From: Pseudomonadota bacterium
Lineage (GTDB): Bacteria; Myxococcota_A; Polyangia; Haliangiales; Haliangiaceae
Assembly: GCA_023430775.1 (NCBI GenBank)
Contig: JAEYYY010000750.1
Span: 1 to 15,043 of the forward strand
Direction of reading: 5' to 3'
DNA: 15,043 nucleotides
Each line of letters begins with the position of its first letter. The stretch's first letter is position 1. Positions 8,850 through 15,043 of the stretch are shown here, piece after piece. The position numbers and the translations under genes were made by a program. The notes below the pieces were generated by a model. The model searched no databases. It saw nothing but the letters and a program-made list of their open reading frames with translations, and was not told the origin of the DNA.

Positions 8850-9430
8850 GAGCCCGGGGGCGGCGGCGGGTTGTGCTGGTAGATGAACGTGATGGCCGTG
8901 CACACCGGCACCCGTCTGCCGTTGACGGTGTACGGGCTGTACTTCCAGTTGTTGCGCATCTCCGTCTCGATCTTGCTGTCGTAGTCGGGGAAGCCCGTGC
9001 TCTTGAGCTGGGAGACGCTGATGGCGCCGGTATCGCTCACACACAACTTCCACGAGCCGACGATGCGGTCCTTGCCGGACCGGGTGATCGCGGTCTTGGT
9101 CTTGTCGTCGGGGATGATGTGCTTGTCGCCGGCGGTCCGGTTGCCCTCGAGCAGCGTCGGCGGGATGTTCTGCGGAGGTAAGGGTGGAGGAGGCGGCGGT
9201 GGCGGAGGAGGTGGTAGTGGCCCGCCGGCCACGCCGCCGACCGTGCCGCCGGCGACGCCGTTGCACGGATCGCCACAGGGATCGTCGTCAACGGTCCTCC
9301 GGATCACCGGCTGGACGAGGTCCTTGACGATCTTCGGCTTCGGCTCCGGCTCCGGCTTCGGCTCCTCGGGGGGCGGCTTCGAAGGGGAGGACCAGCAACC
9401 AGCAACCACGACCACAGCGAGCGCGCGCAT
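8846..9430 (-). CDS. TonB-like C-terminal-domain lipoprotein with polyproline stretch
   Basis: This 194-residue protein begins with a short lipoprotein signal (MRALAVVVVAGCW; lipidated Cys12) rather than the membrane anchor usual for TonB. A Lys/Pro/Glu stretch follows (EEPKPEPEPKPK, 22-33), then a segment with DDPCGDPC (Cys52, Cys56) and a Gly/Val-rich part. An almost unbroken proline run occupies 71-86. The C-terminal half (about 110-186) resembles the TonB/AgmX-type domain: GSWKLCVSDTGAISVSQLKS, then DSKIETEMRNNWKYSPYTVN and VPVCTAITFIY, with Cys130 and Cys177 at spacings that suggest a disulfide. A periplasmic or outer-membrane-bound adaptor is plausible; partners are unknown. The start is the only ATG, with a weak ribosome site. 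The next gene on this strand lies 42 bases upstream, so the two may be cotranscribed. Confidence 0.8.
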   Translation of the reverse strand: MRALAVVVVAGCWSSPSKPPPEEPKPEPEPKPKIVKDLVQPVIRRTVDDDPCGDPCNGVAGGTVGGVAGGPLPPPPPPPPPPPLPPQNIPPTLLEGNRTAGDKHIIPDDKTKTAITRSGKDRIVGSWKLCVSDTGAISVSQLKSTGFPDYDSKIETEMRNNWKYSPYTVNGRRVPVCTAITFIYQHNPPPPPGS

Positions 9431-9472
9431 GGCGCGCAGACAATCACGAAACCGCGTTCGAGTGGAGACAGA

Positions 9473-9946
9473 TCAGCGCCGCGCCATCAGGTTGCTGGTC
9501 TGCACGATCTGCGCGCCACGCGCACGCAGTTGCACCTCGAGCGCGTCGTAGGGCGAGCGCGTGCCCCAGACGATGACGCGGCGACCGGCGCGACTCTCGC
9601 CGTAGCTCGCCACCACGATCTGCTCGCGATCGATCCCGAGCACGAGGAGCTGCGCGACCACGGACTCGGCGCGGCGGGTGGAGATGGTCAGGTTGAGCGC
9701 TTGCGGACCCGCGCGATCCGCATGGCCCTCGACCACGACGAGGCCCTCGGGATTTTGCTTGGCCCACGCCGCGATCTCGCCGAGCTCGCGCTCGCTGCCG
9801 ATCGGCAACGCGATCGCGCCGCGCTGGAACATCAACTCGGCGAGCTGGCCGACGCGCGCGTGTTGCGAGGTTTTCGCTGCCGGCTGTGCGGCCGCGGGCG
9901 TCACGGCGAGCGCGAGGGCGACCAGGGTCTTGCAATGAAACTTCAT
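9473..9946 (-). CDS. Secreted OmpA-family (peptidoglycan-binding-like) protein
   Basis: This 157-residue protein has a cleavable signal peptide (MKFHCKTLVALALAVTPAAA, cut before Gln21) followed directly by one OmpA-type C-terminal domain (about 34-140). The recognisable pieces are LMFQRGAIALPIGSERELGE, the loop VVVEGHADRAGPQALNLTIS, STRRAESVVAQLLVLGI and IVVASYGES. The Asp of GHAD and the Arg of TRRAESV occupy the positions that bind diaminopimelate in peptidoglycan in this family. No beta-barrel or lipobox is present, so it is probably a soluble periplasmic protein. The ATG at 9946-9944 is supported by GAGGA just upstream and by the signal peptide; a longer frame up to 10114 is not credible. 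It may be read together with the TonB-like lipoprotein gene downstream. Confidence 0.85.
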   Translation of the reverse strand: MKFHCKTLVALALAVTPAAAQPAAKTSQHARVGQLAELMFQRGAIALPIGSERELGEIAAWAKQNPEGLVVVEGHADRAGPQALNLTISTRRAESVVAQLLVLGIDREQIVVASYGESRAGRRVIVWGTRSPYDALEVQLRARGAQIVQTSNLMARR

Positions 9947-10049
9947 ATGTCCTCGATCCCGCGAGGTCATCGGCAGATAAGGCAAGCGTCGTGCCCGCCT
10001 GGCCAAACGGCGAGGCTTACAACGCGCCGCGCGTACGCAAATTGCCCGC

Positions 10050-10853
10050 ATGTTCAAGTCCTGGCGGCTCGGCCGGGTTCTCGGGTTCCCGGTCGAGATC
10101 AACCTCAGCTTCATCCTCCTGCTCGCGTTCGTCCTCCTGACCTGGGGTGGGCTCGCGGGCGTGTTCGTCGTCCTGCTGGCGTTCGGCAGCGTGCTGCTGC
10201 ACGAGCTCGGTCACGCGCTGGTCGCGCGCAAGCTCGGCGTGCGCGTCAGTGGCATCGAGCTGTCGTTCTTCGGCGGTGCCGCGAAGATGGAGAACATCCC
10301 GCGGTCGGCGAATGACGAGATCATGATCGCGGCCGCCGGCCCGGCGGTGTCGTTGATGCTCGGCGGCGCGGGCCTCGGCCTCGTGATGCTCACGGGTGTC
10401 GAATTCTTTGCGCTCCTCGGCTGGATCAACCTGGTGATCGCGTTCTTCAACCTGATCCCGGCGCTGCCGATGGACGGCGGTCGGATCCTGCGCGCCGCGC
10501 TGTCATACCGGATGGACTACGTGCGGGCGACCGACATCGCGGTCATCATCGCGCGCGTCGTCACCGTCGGCTTCGTGGTGTTCGGCCTCGCCTATGGCAT
10601 CTGGACGCTCGTCCTGCTCGCGCCGTTTTTGTGGATGATGAGCTCCGCCGAGCAGCGGATGGCGCGCCACGCCGCCGACCACTTCGCGGACTACGGTGGC
10701 CGCGGTGTCGAGGTCCTGGGACGAAACGCCTGGCGAGACCGCGACCCGTGGGATCGGCCGGTCGACCCGTTCCGGCGCGGTAGCACCCCGACGTTGCGTA
10801 GATTCGCGATCCGCCAGCGCAACGGCCGCCTGGTCATCGAAGCCCTCGACTAG
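10050..10853 (+). CDS. Site-2 protease family (M50) intramembrane metalloprotease
   Basis: This 267-residue, multi-helix membrane protein carries the zinc motif HELGH (His51, Glu52, His55) inside a helix, and the third ligand Asp142 in NLIPALPMDGGR (134-145), the standard S2P pair. Further helices lie at about 18-45, 92-116, 118-140 and 164-200. No PDZ or CBS domain is present, so it belongs to the compact group 3-like branch; the hydrophilic C-terminal tail (about 200-267) is not recognised. S2P enzymes cut transmembrane anti-sigma factors or other membrane-bound regulators after a first outer cut. The transmembrane kinase at 1588-3762 would be a natural type of substrate, but no link can be shown. 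The ATG follows a 103-bp divergent gap shared with the OmpA-like gene in which I see no clear promoter. The TPR gene follows after 32 bases. Confidence 0.92.
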   Translation: MFKSWRLGRVLGFPVEINLSFILLLAFVLLTWGGLAGVFVVLLAFGSVLLHELGHALVARKLGVRVSGIELSFFGGAAKMENIPRSANDEIMIAAAGPAVSLMLGGAGLGLVMLTGVEFFALLGWINLVIAFFNLIPALPMDGGRILRAALSYRMDYVRATDIAVIIARVVTVGFVVFGLAYGIWTLVLLAPFLWMMSSAEQRMARHAADHFADYGGRGVEVLGRNAWRDRDPWDRPVDPFRRGSTPTLRRFAIRQRNGRLVIEALD

Positions 10854-10885
10854 AGTCGCGGCCGCGGGCGTGCCAGAGTTGCGGG

Positions 10886-11806
10886 ATGCGGTTCGTGGTT
10901 GTCGCGCTCGTGCTCGCCTTCGCGGGGCACGCGATGGCCGAGCCCGACGCGAAGCCGAAATCGAAGGCGCTCGTGATCCTCGAGGGCGCGATCTCGAACG
11001 AGCGTGATCCGAAGGAGCTCGAGAAGGCGCTCGCCGAGGCCGATGCGCTGATCGCGAAGAACGCGAAAGACTCCGACGCCCATTACGTTCGCGGCTGGGT
11101 GCTGTCGCGGCTCGGCAAGAGTCAGGAGTCGGTCGCCGCGTACGACCGGGCGTTCGAGCTCGATCCGCGGCTCGTCGATGCCGCGTACAACGCGGGCGTG
11201 GTGCTCGGGCGGACCGGCGATTCGAAGGCCGCGATCGTGCGCTTCGATCGCGCTCTCAAGGCGAACCCCAAGCATGTCGACGCCGCGTACAACGCGGGCC
11301 AGGCCTCGTACGACCTCGGTGAGGTCGCGAAGGCCGCGGCCTACTGGGAGACGGCGATGAAGCTGTCACCGGAAGATTTTCAGGTGGCGAAGAAGCTGGT
11401 GCAGGCGTACGTCGCGCTCGGCAAGGCCGACAAGGTGAAGCGAGCGCGCGACCGCGTGTTCGCGATGTGGAAGTCGCGCAAGGATCCCGAGGTCGGCAAC
11501 CTGAAGTCGTACGTCTACGACCAGTTCACGGCGGGCAAGTATCACGTCTACGTGTTCGAGACGTTCGCGCCCTCCGGCGACCTCGCGTACATCTGGCAGG
11601 CGAAGGTCGTGCTGAAGGACAAGGTGCTCGGCAGCGTCAACCTCGAGACCTCGGCGGCGCTCCGTGACAAGGGTGTGCCGTTCATCCTCGGTTACGACAA
11701 GGGTGGCGAGCACACGACGCTCCCCGAGCACAACTGGAAGAAGCTGCCGGACTACGCGACGTTCAAGGCGCTGGTCGCCAGGACCATCGACTCGAAGTTC
11801 AACTAA
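10886..11806 (+). CDS. Secreted TPR-repeat protein with unassigned C-terminal domain
   Basis: This 306-residue protein has a signal peptide (MRFVVVALVLAFAGHAMA, cut before Glu19) and three to four tetratricopeptide repeats between about 45 and 180. Examples are AHYVRGWVLSRLGKSQESVA, AYNAGVVLGRTGDSKAAI, AYNAGQASYDLGEVAKAAAY and AKKLVQAYVALGKADKVK. Residues 205-306 form a separate beta-rich domain that I do not recognise (SYVYDQFTAGKYHVYVFETF, IWQAKVVLKDKVLGSVNLET, HTTLPEHNWKKLPDYATFKA). It probably acts as a periplasmic scaffold. The gene follows the site-2 protease gene by 32 bases on the same strand and may be in one transcript. The ribosome site is weak. Its TAA is interlocked with the TAG of the convergent selenoprotein gene in CTAA (11803-11806). 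Confidence 0.85.
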   Translation: MRFVVVALVLAFAGHAMAEPDAKPKSKALVILEGAISNERDPKELEKALAEADALIAKNAKDSDAHYVRGWVLSRLGKSQESVAAYDRAFELDPRLVDAAYNAGVVLGRTGDSKAAIVRFDRALKANPKHVDAAYNAGQASYDLGEVAKAAAYWETAMKLSPEDFQVAKKLVQAYVALGKADKVKRARDRVFAMWKSRKDPEVGNLKSYVYDQFTAGKYHVYVFETFAPSGDLAYIWQAKVVLKDKVLGSVNLETSAALRDKGVPFILGYDKGGEHTTLPEHNWKKLPDYATFKALVARTIDSKFN

Positions 11807-12387
11807 AGCTTGTAGCCGCGCGACAGCAGCGACTTCGCTCCGGCATCGAACGCCGCCTGCGGACCGACCTCGAACTTGAAGGTATCGGCGAGGCGCGTGA
11901 TGACGTTGAAGCACCACGCGACGGCGAGCGCGTCCTTGACCTGTGCACGCGTGACGCCGAGGGCGAACAGCGCCTCGACGTCCTTCGCGGTGACCGCGTC
12001 GTGCTCGCGCGTCACCTTCTTCAGGAGCAGCAGCGTGGCGCGCAGCTTCTCGTCGATCGGAGCGGTGGCGAGGTCGGCGATCACCGCATCGACCTTCTCG
12101 TTACCCATGACCTTCGCCGCGACCGCGGCGTGAGACTTCAGTCAAAACTCGCACTCGTTGACCTTCGAGACGTACGCGGCCATCAGCTCGCGATCGCCGA
12201 TCGACCACGCCGACTCGCCACGCATGACCTCCTGGAACACCGGCGACATCAGGCCGCCGAAGAACTCGGGGCGATAGGTCAGCGTCTTGACCACGTCGGG
12301 CGCGCGGTGACCCGACAGCACGCGGATCAGCGTGAACAGCGCCTTCTTGCCCAGCGTGTGACCGGTATCGAGCGCGGGGAGCCTCAC
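11803..12387 (-). CDS. AhpD-like peroxidase-related selenoprotein (TGA read as selenocysteine)
   Basis: Read through one in-frame TGA (12144-12142), this is a 194-residue protein of the carboxymuconolactone decarboxylase/AhpD superfamily, matching the peroxidase-related branch from end to end. It has YRPEFFGGLMSPVFQEVMRG (38-57), RELMAAYVSKVNECEF-U-LKSHAAVA (66-90), then DLATAPIDEKLRATLLLLKK and VTAKDVEALFALGVTRAQVK (132-151), ending with WCFNVITRLADTF. Cys79 and Sec82 form CxxU in place of the usual CxxC, with His86 completing the family CxxCxxxH pattern. The enzymes reduce peroxides or act as thiol oxidoreductases. The GTG at 12387 is set by AAGGAG (12401-12396) and a GTGA overlap with the small CMD-like gene. 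A SECIS-like hairpin follows the TGA. Neighbouring genes end with TGA normally, so the codon is not globally reassigned. A nonsense mutation or sequencing error is the alternative, but it would have to hit exactly the redox Cys. Confidence 0.85.
12106..12144 (-). promoter_or_regulatory. Candidate bacterial SECIS element
   Basis: Directly after the in-frame TGA (12144-12142) the mRNA reads 17 bases and then GGUC (12124-12121). This is closed by a perfect 6-bp stem, CGCCGC (12130-12125) with GCGGCG (12120-12115). A GGU-containing apical loop about 16-37 nt after UGA is the known bacterial SECIS pattern, and the distance here is close to that in E. coli fdhF. The bulged U of the E. coli hairpin is not seen. 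Because it lies inside the coding frame, the hairpin also encodes HAAVAAK. Confidence 0.75.
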
Positions 12388-12698
12388 TTCGTTGGCTCCT
12401 TCGCCGCATCGACGGCCGCGAGGGCGACCTCGAGCTGGCGGGTCGATTGCCCGAGGGCGGCGGCGACCACGAGCTCGAACACCTGATCGTCGGACAGCCC
12501 GGCGGCCTTGGCCGCGGCGACGTCCTCGTCGGTGACTTTCCACGCGTTCTTCGTCACCTTGTGGATCAAGGCGCTCGCGGCCGCAGGGACATCCCGGTTC
12601 TCGAAGGCGGCGCGGCGGTCGTCGCCGGTGGTCGTGCCGTCACCATGGAGCACACGTTCGACCACCGCTTTTCTCAGCCGCGATGCAACTTCGTTCAT
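12384..12698 (-). CDS. Small CMD-like protein without redox cysteines, partner of the AhpD-like selenoprotein
   Basis: This 104-residue protein resembles the C-terminal half of a carboxymuconolactone decarboxylase (CMD) domain: KNAWKVTDEDVAAAKAAGLS followed by DDQVFELVVAAALGQSTRQL (about 51-90). It contains no cysteine, so it cannot carry out AhpD-type thiol chemistry alone. Its first 45 residues are charged and helical (MNEVASRLRKAVVERVLHGD). The stop overlaps the GTG start of the selenoprotein (GTGA, 12387-12384), so the two products are made together and may form a mixed CMD-fold oligomer; that is inference. The ATG at 12698-12696 has only a weak ribosome site. The upstream gap to the divergent lipoprotein gene is under 50 bases and contains a small palindrome (CGAAA-C-TTTCG, 12716-12726). 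Confidence 0.75.
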   Translation of the reverse strand: MNEVASRLRKAVVERVLHGDGTTTGDDRRAAFENRDVPAAASALIHKVTKNAWKVTDEDVAAAKAAGLSDDQVFELVVAAALGQSTRQLEVALAAVDAAKEPTK

Positions 12699-12744
12699 GA
12701 GATTCCCATGCTACGCGAAACTTTCGGGTCACGCTTTGCGTTCG

Positions 12745-13470
12745 ATGATCATGCGCGGTCTGGTGGTCCTGCTCGCAGCCTGCGGGTCGCAGCTCGATGC
12801 GCAGACACCCGCGCCGGATCCTTGCCTGCCCGAGGGCGTCGATCTCGATGCGCTCGAACCGGCGGCGCAGAGCCTGTTGATGCGGCGCGCGCTGGTCTGT
12901 CACGACCATCGCCACGGCCGGATCAGTGATGCCGAGTACGCGACGCGCGTCGCGGCGCTCGATCAGGAGCTGAAGGGAAAGCGGATCGCGAAGCGCCACC
13001 GGCCGCAGCCCGAGGTCTCCGACAAGCTGATCCTGTGGGCGGCGTCGATCCTCGATTACTCGAGCCAGTACTCCGAGGACGCGTGGTCGGCGAACCAGGT
13101 GCTCGGACCGCCGAACGTGTTCCCGGGCTACGGCGACAACAACAAGGCGTGGGCATCACACGGCGCCGATGATCGCGAGGAGTGGATCGAGGTCGGCTTC
13201 GAGACCGCCGAGCGCGTCTCGGGTCTCGAGATCTACGAGACGTTCAACGCCGGGGCGATCGACAAGATCGAGCTGGTGACCACGCGCGGTAAGCGCATCG
13301 ACGTCGTGTTCACGCCGTCACTGCAGGGCACCAACGCGTCCGCGAAGCTGACCCCGACGCTGCGCTGCACGCAGGAGCGGATCCGCTCGGTCTATCTCCA
13401 CCTCGATTCGCAGCGCGTCTCGGGCTGGAACGAGATCGATGCGGTCGGCATCGTGCCCTGCACTCGCTAG
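12745..13470 (+). CDS. Lipoprotein with discoidin/galactose-binding-like C-terminal domain
   Basis: This 241-residue protein has a very short lipoprotein signal ending in VVLLAACGS (lipidated Cys13 if started at 12745). The ATG at 12751 is an equally possible start; neither has a ribosome site. Residues 30-85 are helical and Cys-containing (VDLDALEPAAQSLLMRRALV). The C-terminal 145 residues form a beta-sandwich of the discoidin-like type also seen in pappalysin-like proteins: DYSSQYSEDAWSANQVLGPP, then NVFPGYGDNNKAWASHGADD, EEWIEVGFETAERVSGLEIY, ETFNAGAIDKIELVTTRGKR and the family ending SGWNEIDAVGIVPC. It probably binds carbohydrate or another ligand at the cell envelope. It is divergent from the selenoprotein operon and 56 bases before the second kinase gene. 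Confidence 0.82.
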   Translation: MIMRGLVVLLAACGSQLDAQTPAPDPCLPEGVDLDALEPAAQSLLMRRALVCHDHRHGRISDAEYATRVAALDQELKGKRIAKRHRPQPEVSDKLILWAASILDYSSQYSEDAWSANQVLGPPNVFPGYGDNNKAWASHGADDREEWIEVGFETAERVSGLEIYETFNAGAIDKIELVTTRGKRIDVVFTPSLQGTNASAKLTPTLRCTQERIRSVYLHLDSQRVSGWNEIDAVGIVPCTR

Positions 13471-13491
13471 CCCCGGGCCATACGCGAGAGT

Positions 13492-13518
13492 GTGACAAGG
13501 CCGAGATCCTGTTATTGT
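13492..13518 (+). promoter_or_regulatory. Candidate promoter of the second Ser/Thr kinase
   Basis: GTGACA (13492-13497) matches five of six -35 bases, and TATTGT (13513-13518) matches four of six -10 bases. The 15-base spacer is shorter than ideal. Transcription would begin close to the GTG at 13527, implying a leaderless or nearly leaderless mRNA. That agrees with the absence of a ribosome site there. Confidence 0.35.
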
Positions 13519-13526
13519 TTCGGCCC

Positions 13527-14867
13527 GTGCGGGAGACGAGCTTTGGCCCGTATCGCGTGCTGCGCAGCCTCGGCTCCGGCGGTATGGGCGAGGTCTTGCT
13601 CGCCGAGCACGAGCTGATCGGTCGCAAGGCCGCGATCAAGGTGCTCCATCTCGATCGCGCCGAGCGGCGAGAGGCGATCGACCGGTTCTTCAACGAGGCG
13701 CGCGCGGCGGCCGTGATCTCGGATCCGGGCATCGTCCAGGTCTACGACTTCGGCTTCACGCCGAACGGCACCGGCTACCTGGTCATGGAGTGCCTCGAGG
13801 GCGAGACGCTCAAGAACCGGCTGCACCGGATCGGGGCGCTGCCACTCGCCGACGCGTTGCGCATCGCGCGGCAGCTCGCGGGCTCGCTCGGCGCCGTCCA
13901 CGCGGTCGGCATCGTCCACCGCGATCTCAAGCCCGACAACGTGATGATGGTGCGCGACGCCGATGTTCCCGGCGGCGAGCGTCCCAAGATCCTCGACTTC
14001 GGCATCGCGAAGCTGGAGTTCGAGAGCACGCGATCGAAGACGCGCACCGGCGCGGTGATGGGCACGCCGCTCTACATGTCTCCCGAGCAGTGCAACGACT
14101 CGGGCAAGGTCGATCACCGCAGCGACATCTATTCGCTCGGCTGCGTGCTGTATCACCTGTTGACCGGCCAGCCGCCGTTCGACATCGCCGGGGTCGGCGC
14201 GGTGATCTCGGCGCACATGAACGAGACGCCCCAGCGGCCGAGCGCGAAGCTGACGTATCTGCCGCCGCTGATCGATCAGCTGGTGATGCGCTGCCTCGCG
14301 AAGCAACCGCAGGAGCGCTTCGCGAGCATGGCCGAGCTCCAGCAAGCGTGCGATCACGCGCTCGCCGAGTCGGCGCGCTGGACACCGGTCCCGGCGGCCG
14401 CGCACGCCGCGGTGACGCTCGTCGATCCCGCGAGCTCGGCGTCGCGCACCACGCTGGGCGATGCCGTCGGCCAGGCGAGCTCGAGCTGGGAGCCCGGACG
14501 ATCCTCCGCGCGCTCGAAGAAGCTGTGGCTCGGGATCGCCGCGACGATGGTCGTGCTCCTCGGCGTCGGCGTCGGCATCACCGTGCGCGTTGCCGGCGGC
14601 GACGACACCGCGACCGAAGCGATCGAGGTCAAGCCCGCGGCGAGTCCTCCCGTGGAGCCGGCGAAGCGCGAGGCCACGCCGCCTCCGCCGCCGGAGCCGC
14701 AGGTGGCACCGAAGGTCGAGCCGGAGCCGGCGCCAGAACCAGAACCAGAGCCAGCGCCAGCGCCAGCGAAGGTCGAGCCCGAGCCCGCAGCACCGAAGAA
14801 GGGGACGCCGAAGCGCACGCGTCCGAAACCGCAGACTTCCCGCGACCTGTATGACGATCGTGGCTAG
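13527..14867 (+). CDS. Transmembrane Hanks-type Ser/Thr protein kinase with Pro/Glu/Ala-rich outer tail
   Basis: This 446-residue kinase starts at the GTG at 13527; an in-frame TTG at 13515 lies inside the likely -10 box and is less credible. The kinase domain (8-275) is complete: glycine loop GSGGMG (16-21), Lys38 (AAIKVL), Glu57 (NEARAA), HRDLKPDN (Asp133), DFG (157-159), MGTPLYMSPEQ (178-188) and DIYSLGCVLYHLLTGQPPF. A short Ser/Ala linker leads to one membrane helix (333-353, preceded by RSKK). The outer part is low-complexity, rich in Pro, Glu and Ala (372-423), like the spacer of TonB-type proteins, and ends in a basic segment (KRTRPKPQ) with no recognisable sensor domain. Unlike the kinase at 1588-3762, its glycine loop is intact. 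The next gene begins inside its last codons, which suggests a joint operon. Confidence 0.93.
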   Translation: MRETSFGPYRVLRSLGSGGMGEVLLAEHELIGRKAAIKVLHLDRAERREAIDRFFNEARAAAVISDPGIVQVYDFGFTPNGTGYLVMECLEGETLKNRLHRIGALPLADALRIARQLAGSLGAVHAVGIVHRDLKPDNVMMVRDADVPGGERPKILDFGIAKLEFESTRSKTRTGAVMGTPLYMSPEQCNDSGKVDHRSDIYSLGCVLYHLLTGQPPFDIAGVGAVISAHMNETPQRPSAKLTYLPPLIDQLVMRCLAKQPQERFASMAELQQACDHALAESARWTPVPAAAHAAVTLVDPASSASRTTLGDAVGQASSSWEPGRSSARSKKLWLGIAATMVVLLGVGVGITVRVAGGDDTATEAIEVKPAASPPVEPAKREATPPPPPEPQVAPKVEPEPAPEPEPEPAPAPAKVEPEPAAPKKGTPKRTRPKPQTSRDLYDDRG

Positions 14868-15043
14868 GAGCGTCGTCGTCGTCACCTGCGTGCTGCTGAT
14901 GAGCTCGCACGCACACGCGCAGTCTCCCGAGGCGGAGTCGCTGTTTCGCGAGGGCAAGGCGCTGCTCAAGAAGGGCAAGATCGCCGAGGCCTGCGACAAG
15001 CTCGAGGCGAGCGACAAGATCGAGCCCAAGGCAGGGACCGAGC
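14851..15043 (+). CDS. Secreted TPR-like protein (3' end cut by window)
   Basis: Only the first 64 residues are visible. They show a signal peptide (MTIVARSVVVVTCVLLMSSH, cut after AHA at about 24) and the start of a TPR-like helix pair, SPEAESLFREGKALLKKGKI followed by AEACDKLEASDKIEPKAGTE. This resembles the opening of many myxobacterial secreted TPR proteins found beside Ser/Thr kinases. The start overlaps the kinase gene by 17 bases; a GTG at 14860 is a possible alternative start with the same signal peptide. No ribosome site is seen, so coupling to the kinase is likely. Downstream domains are outside the window. Confidence 0.75.
   Translation, partial: MTIVARSVVVVTCVLLMSSHAHAQSPEAESLFREGKALLKKGKIAEACDKLEASDKIEPKAGTE

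Noticed and set aside
10857..10866. CGCGGCCGCG palindrome after the protease gene as a terminator
   Set aside because: It has no loop and no T-run, and such palindromes are common in DNA this GC-rich.
12106..12108. Independent downstream gene starting at the ATG at 12108
   Set aside because: The product would be only the C-terminal half of an AhpD/CMD fold without its active site, and the frame is continuous with the upstream half through the TGA.
11803..12144. AhpD-like gene as a frameshifted or nonsense pseudogene
   Set aside because: There is no frameshift. The single stop is TGA exactly at the redox Cys position, the rest of the protein is intact, and a SECIS-like hairpin follows.
14711..14770. 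Short tandem DNA repeat (GAGCCG / CCAGCGCCAG units)
   Set aside because: It is explained by the Pro/Glu/Ala codon repeats of the kinase tail, and the units are irregular. It is not a separate repeat element.
13512..15029. Minus-strand open frame (505 codons) opposite the second kinase
   Set aside because: It is a shadow of the kinase and the TPR-like gene, with Arg/Leu-rich low-complexity translation and no motifs.

Overview
The window is GC-rich, densely packed DNA that most likely comes from a myxobacterium (Myxococcota, perhaps the Haliangium/Kofleriaceae side). The main reasons are two proteins with the AgmX/PglI-type C-terminal domain, two transmembrane Hanks-type Ser/Thr kinases (one with PEGA-like repeats), and several secreted TPR, OmpA-like, TonB-like and discoidin-like envelope proteins. 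This placement is inference from gene content. I see no tRNA, rRNA, CRISPR array, insertion sequence or phage gene.

Layout. 2-814 is the 3' part of a SpoIIE/RsbU-type PP2C phosphatase, coupled by an ATGA overlap to a YbhP-like endonuclease/exonuclease/phosphatase (811-1587). On the minus strand, 4262-1588 holds a small sigma-70-family factor coupled by ATGA to an unusual 724-residue transmembrane kinase. Its parts run: anti-sigma-like N-terminus, zinc ribbon, kinase, one membrane helix, two PEGA-like repeats and two secretin/TonB short N-terminal (STN-like) repeats. Divergent from it, behind a 22-bp inverted repeat, are two tandem AgmX/PglI paralogues (4447-6354). Next come the ABC-F factor EttA (minus, 8030-6351), an unrecognised protein (8097-8849), a TonB-like lipoprotein and an OmpA-like protein (both minus), a site-2 protease (10050-10853) and a secreted TPR protein (10886-11806).

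The most notable locus is 12698-11803 (minus): a small CMD-like protein overlapping, by GTGA, an AhpD-like peroxidase whose reading frame is crossed by one TGA. That TGA falls exactly where the second cysteine of the CxxC redox motif should be. It is followed by a perfect 6-bp hairpin with a GGUC loop at the spacing expected of a bacterial SECIS. I read this as a selenoprotein with a CxxU active site. The window ends with a discoidin-like lipoprotein (12745-13470), a second transmembrane Ser/Thr kinase with a Pro/Glu/Ala-rich outer tail (13527-14867), and the start of a secreted TPR-like protein overlapping it.

Functionally the window is mostly envelope signalling (phosphatase, sigma factor, two kinases, site-2 protease) and envelope machinery (AgmX-like, TonB-like, OmpA-like and TPR proteins), with one translation factor and one probable selenoenzyme. 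Packing is extreme. All four convergent gene pairs either abut or share a 4-nt CTAG/CTAA that holds both stop codons, leaving no room for conventional intergenic terminators.
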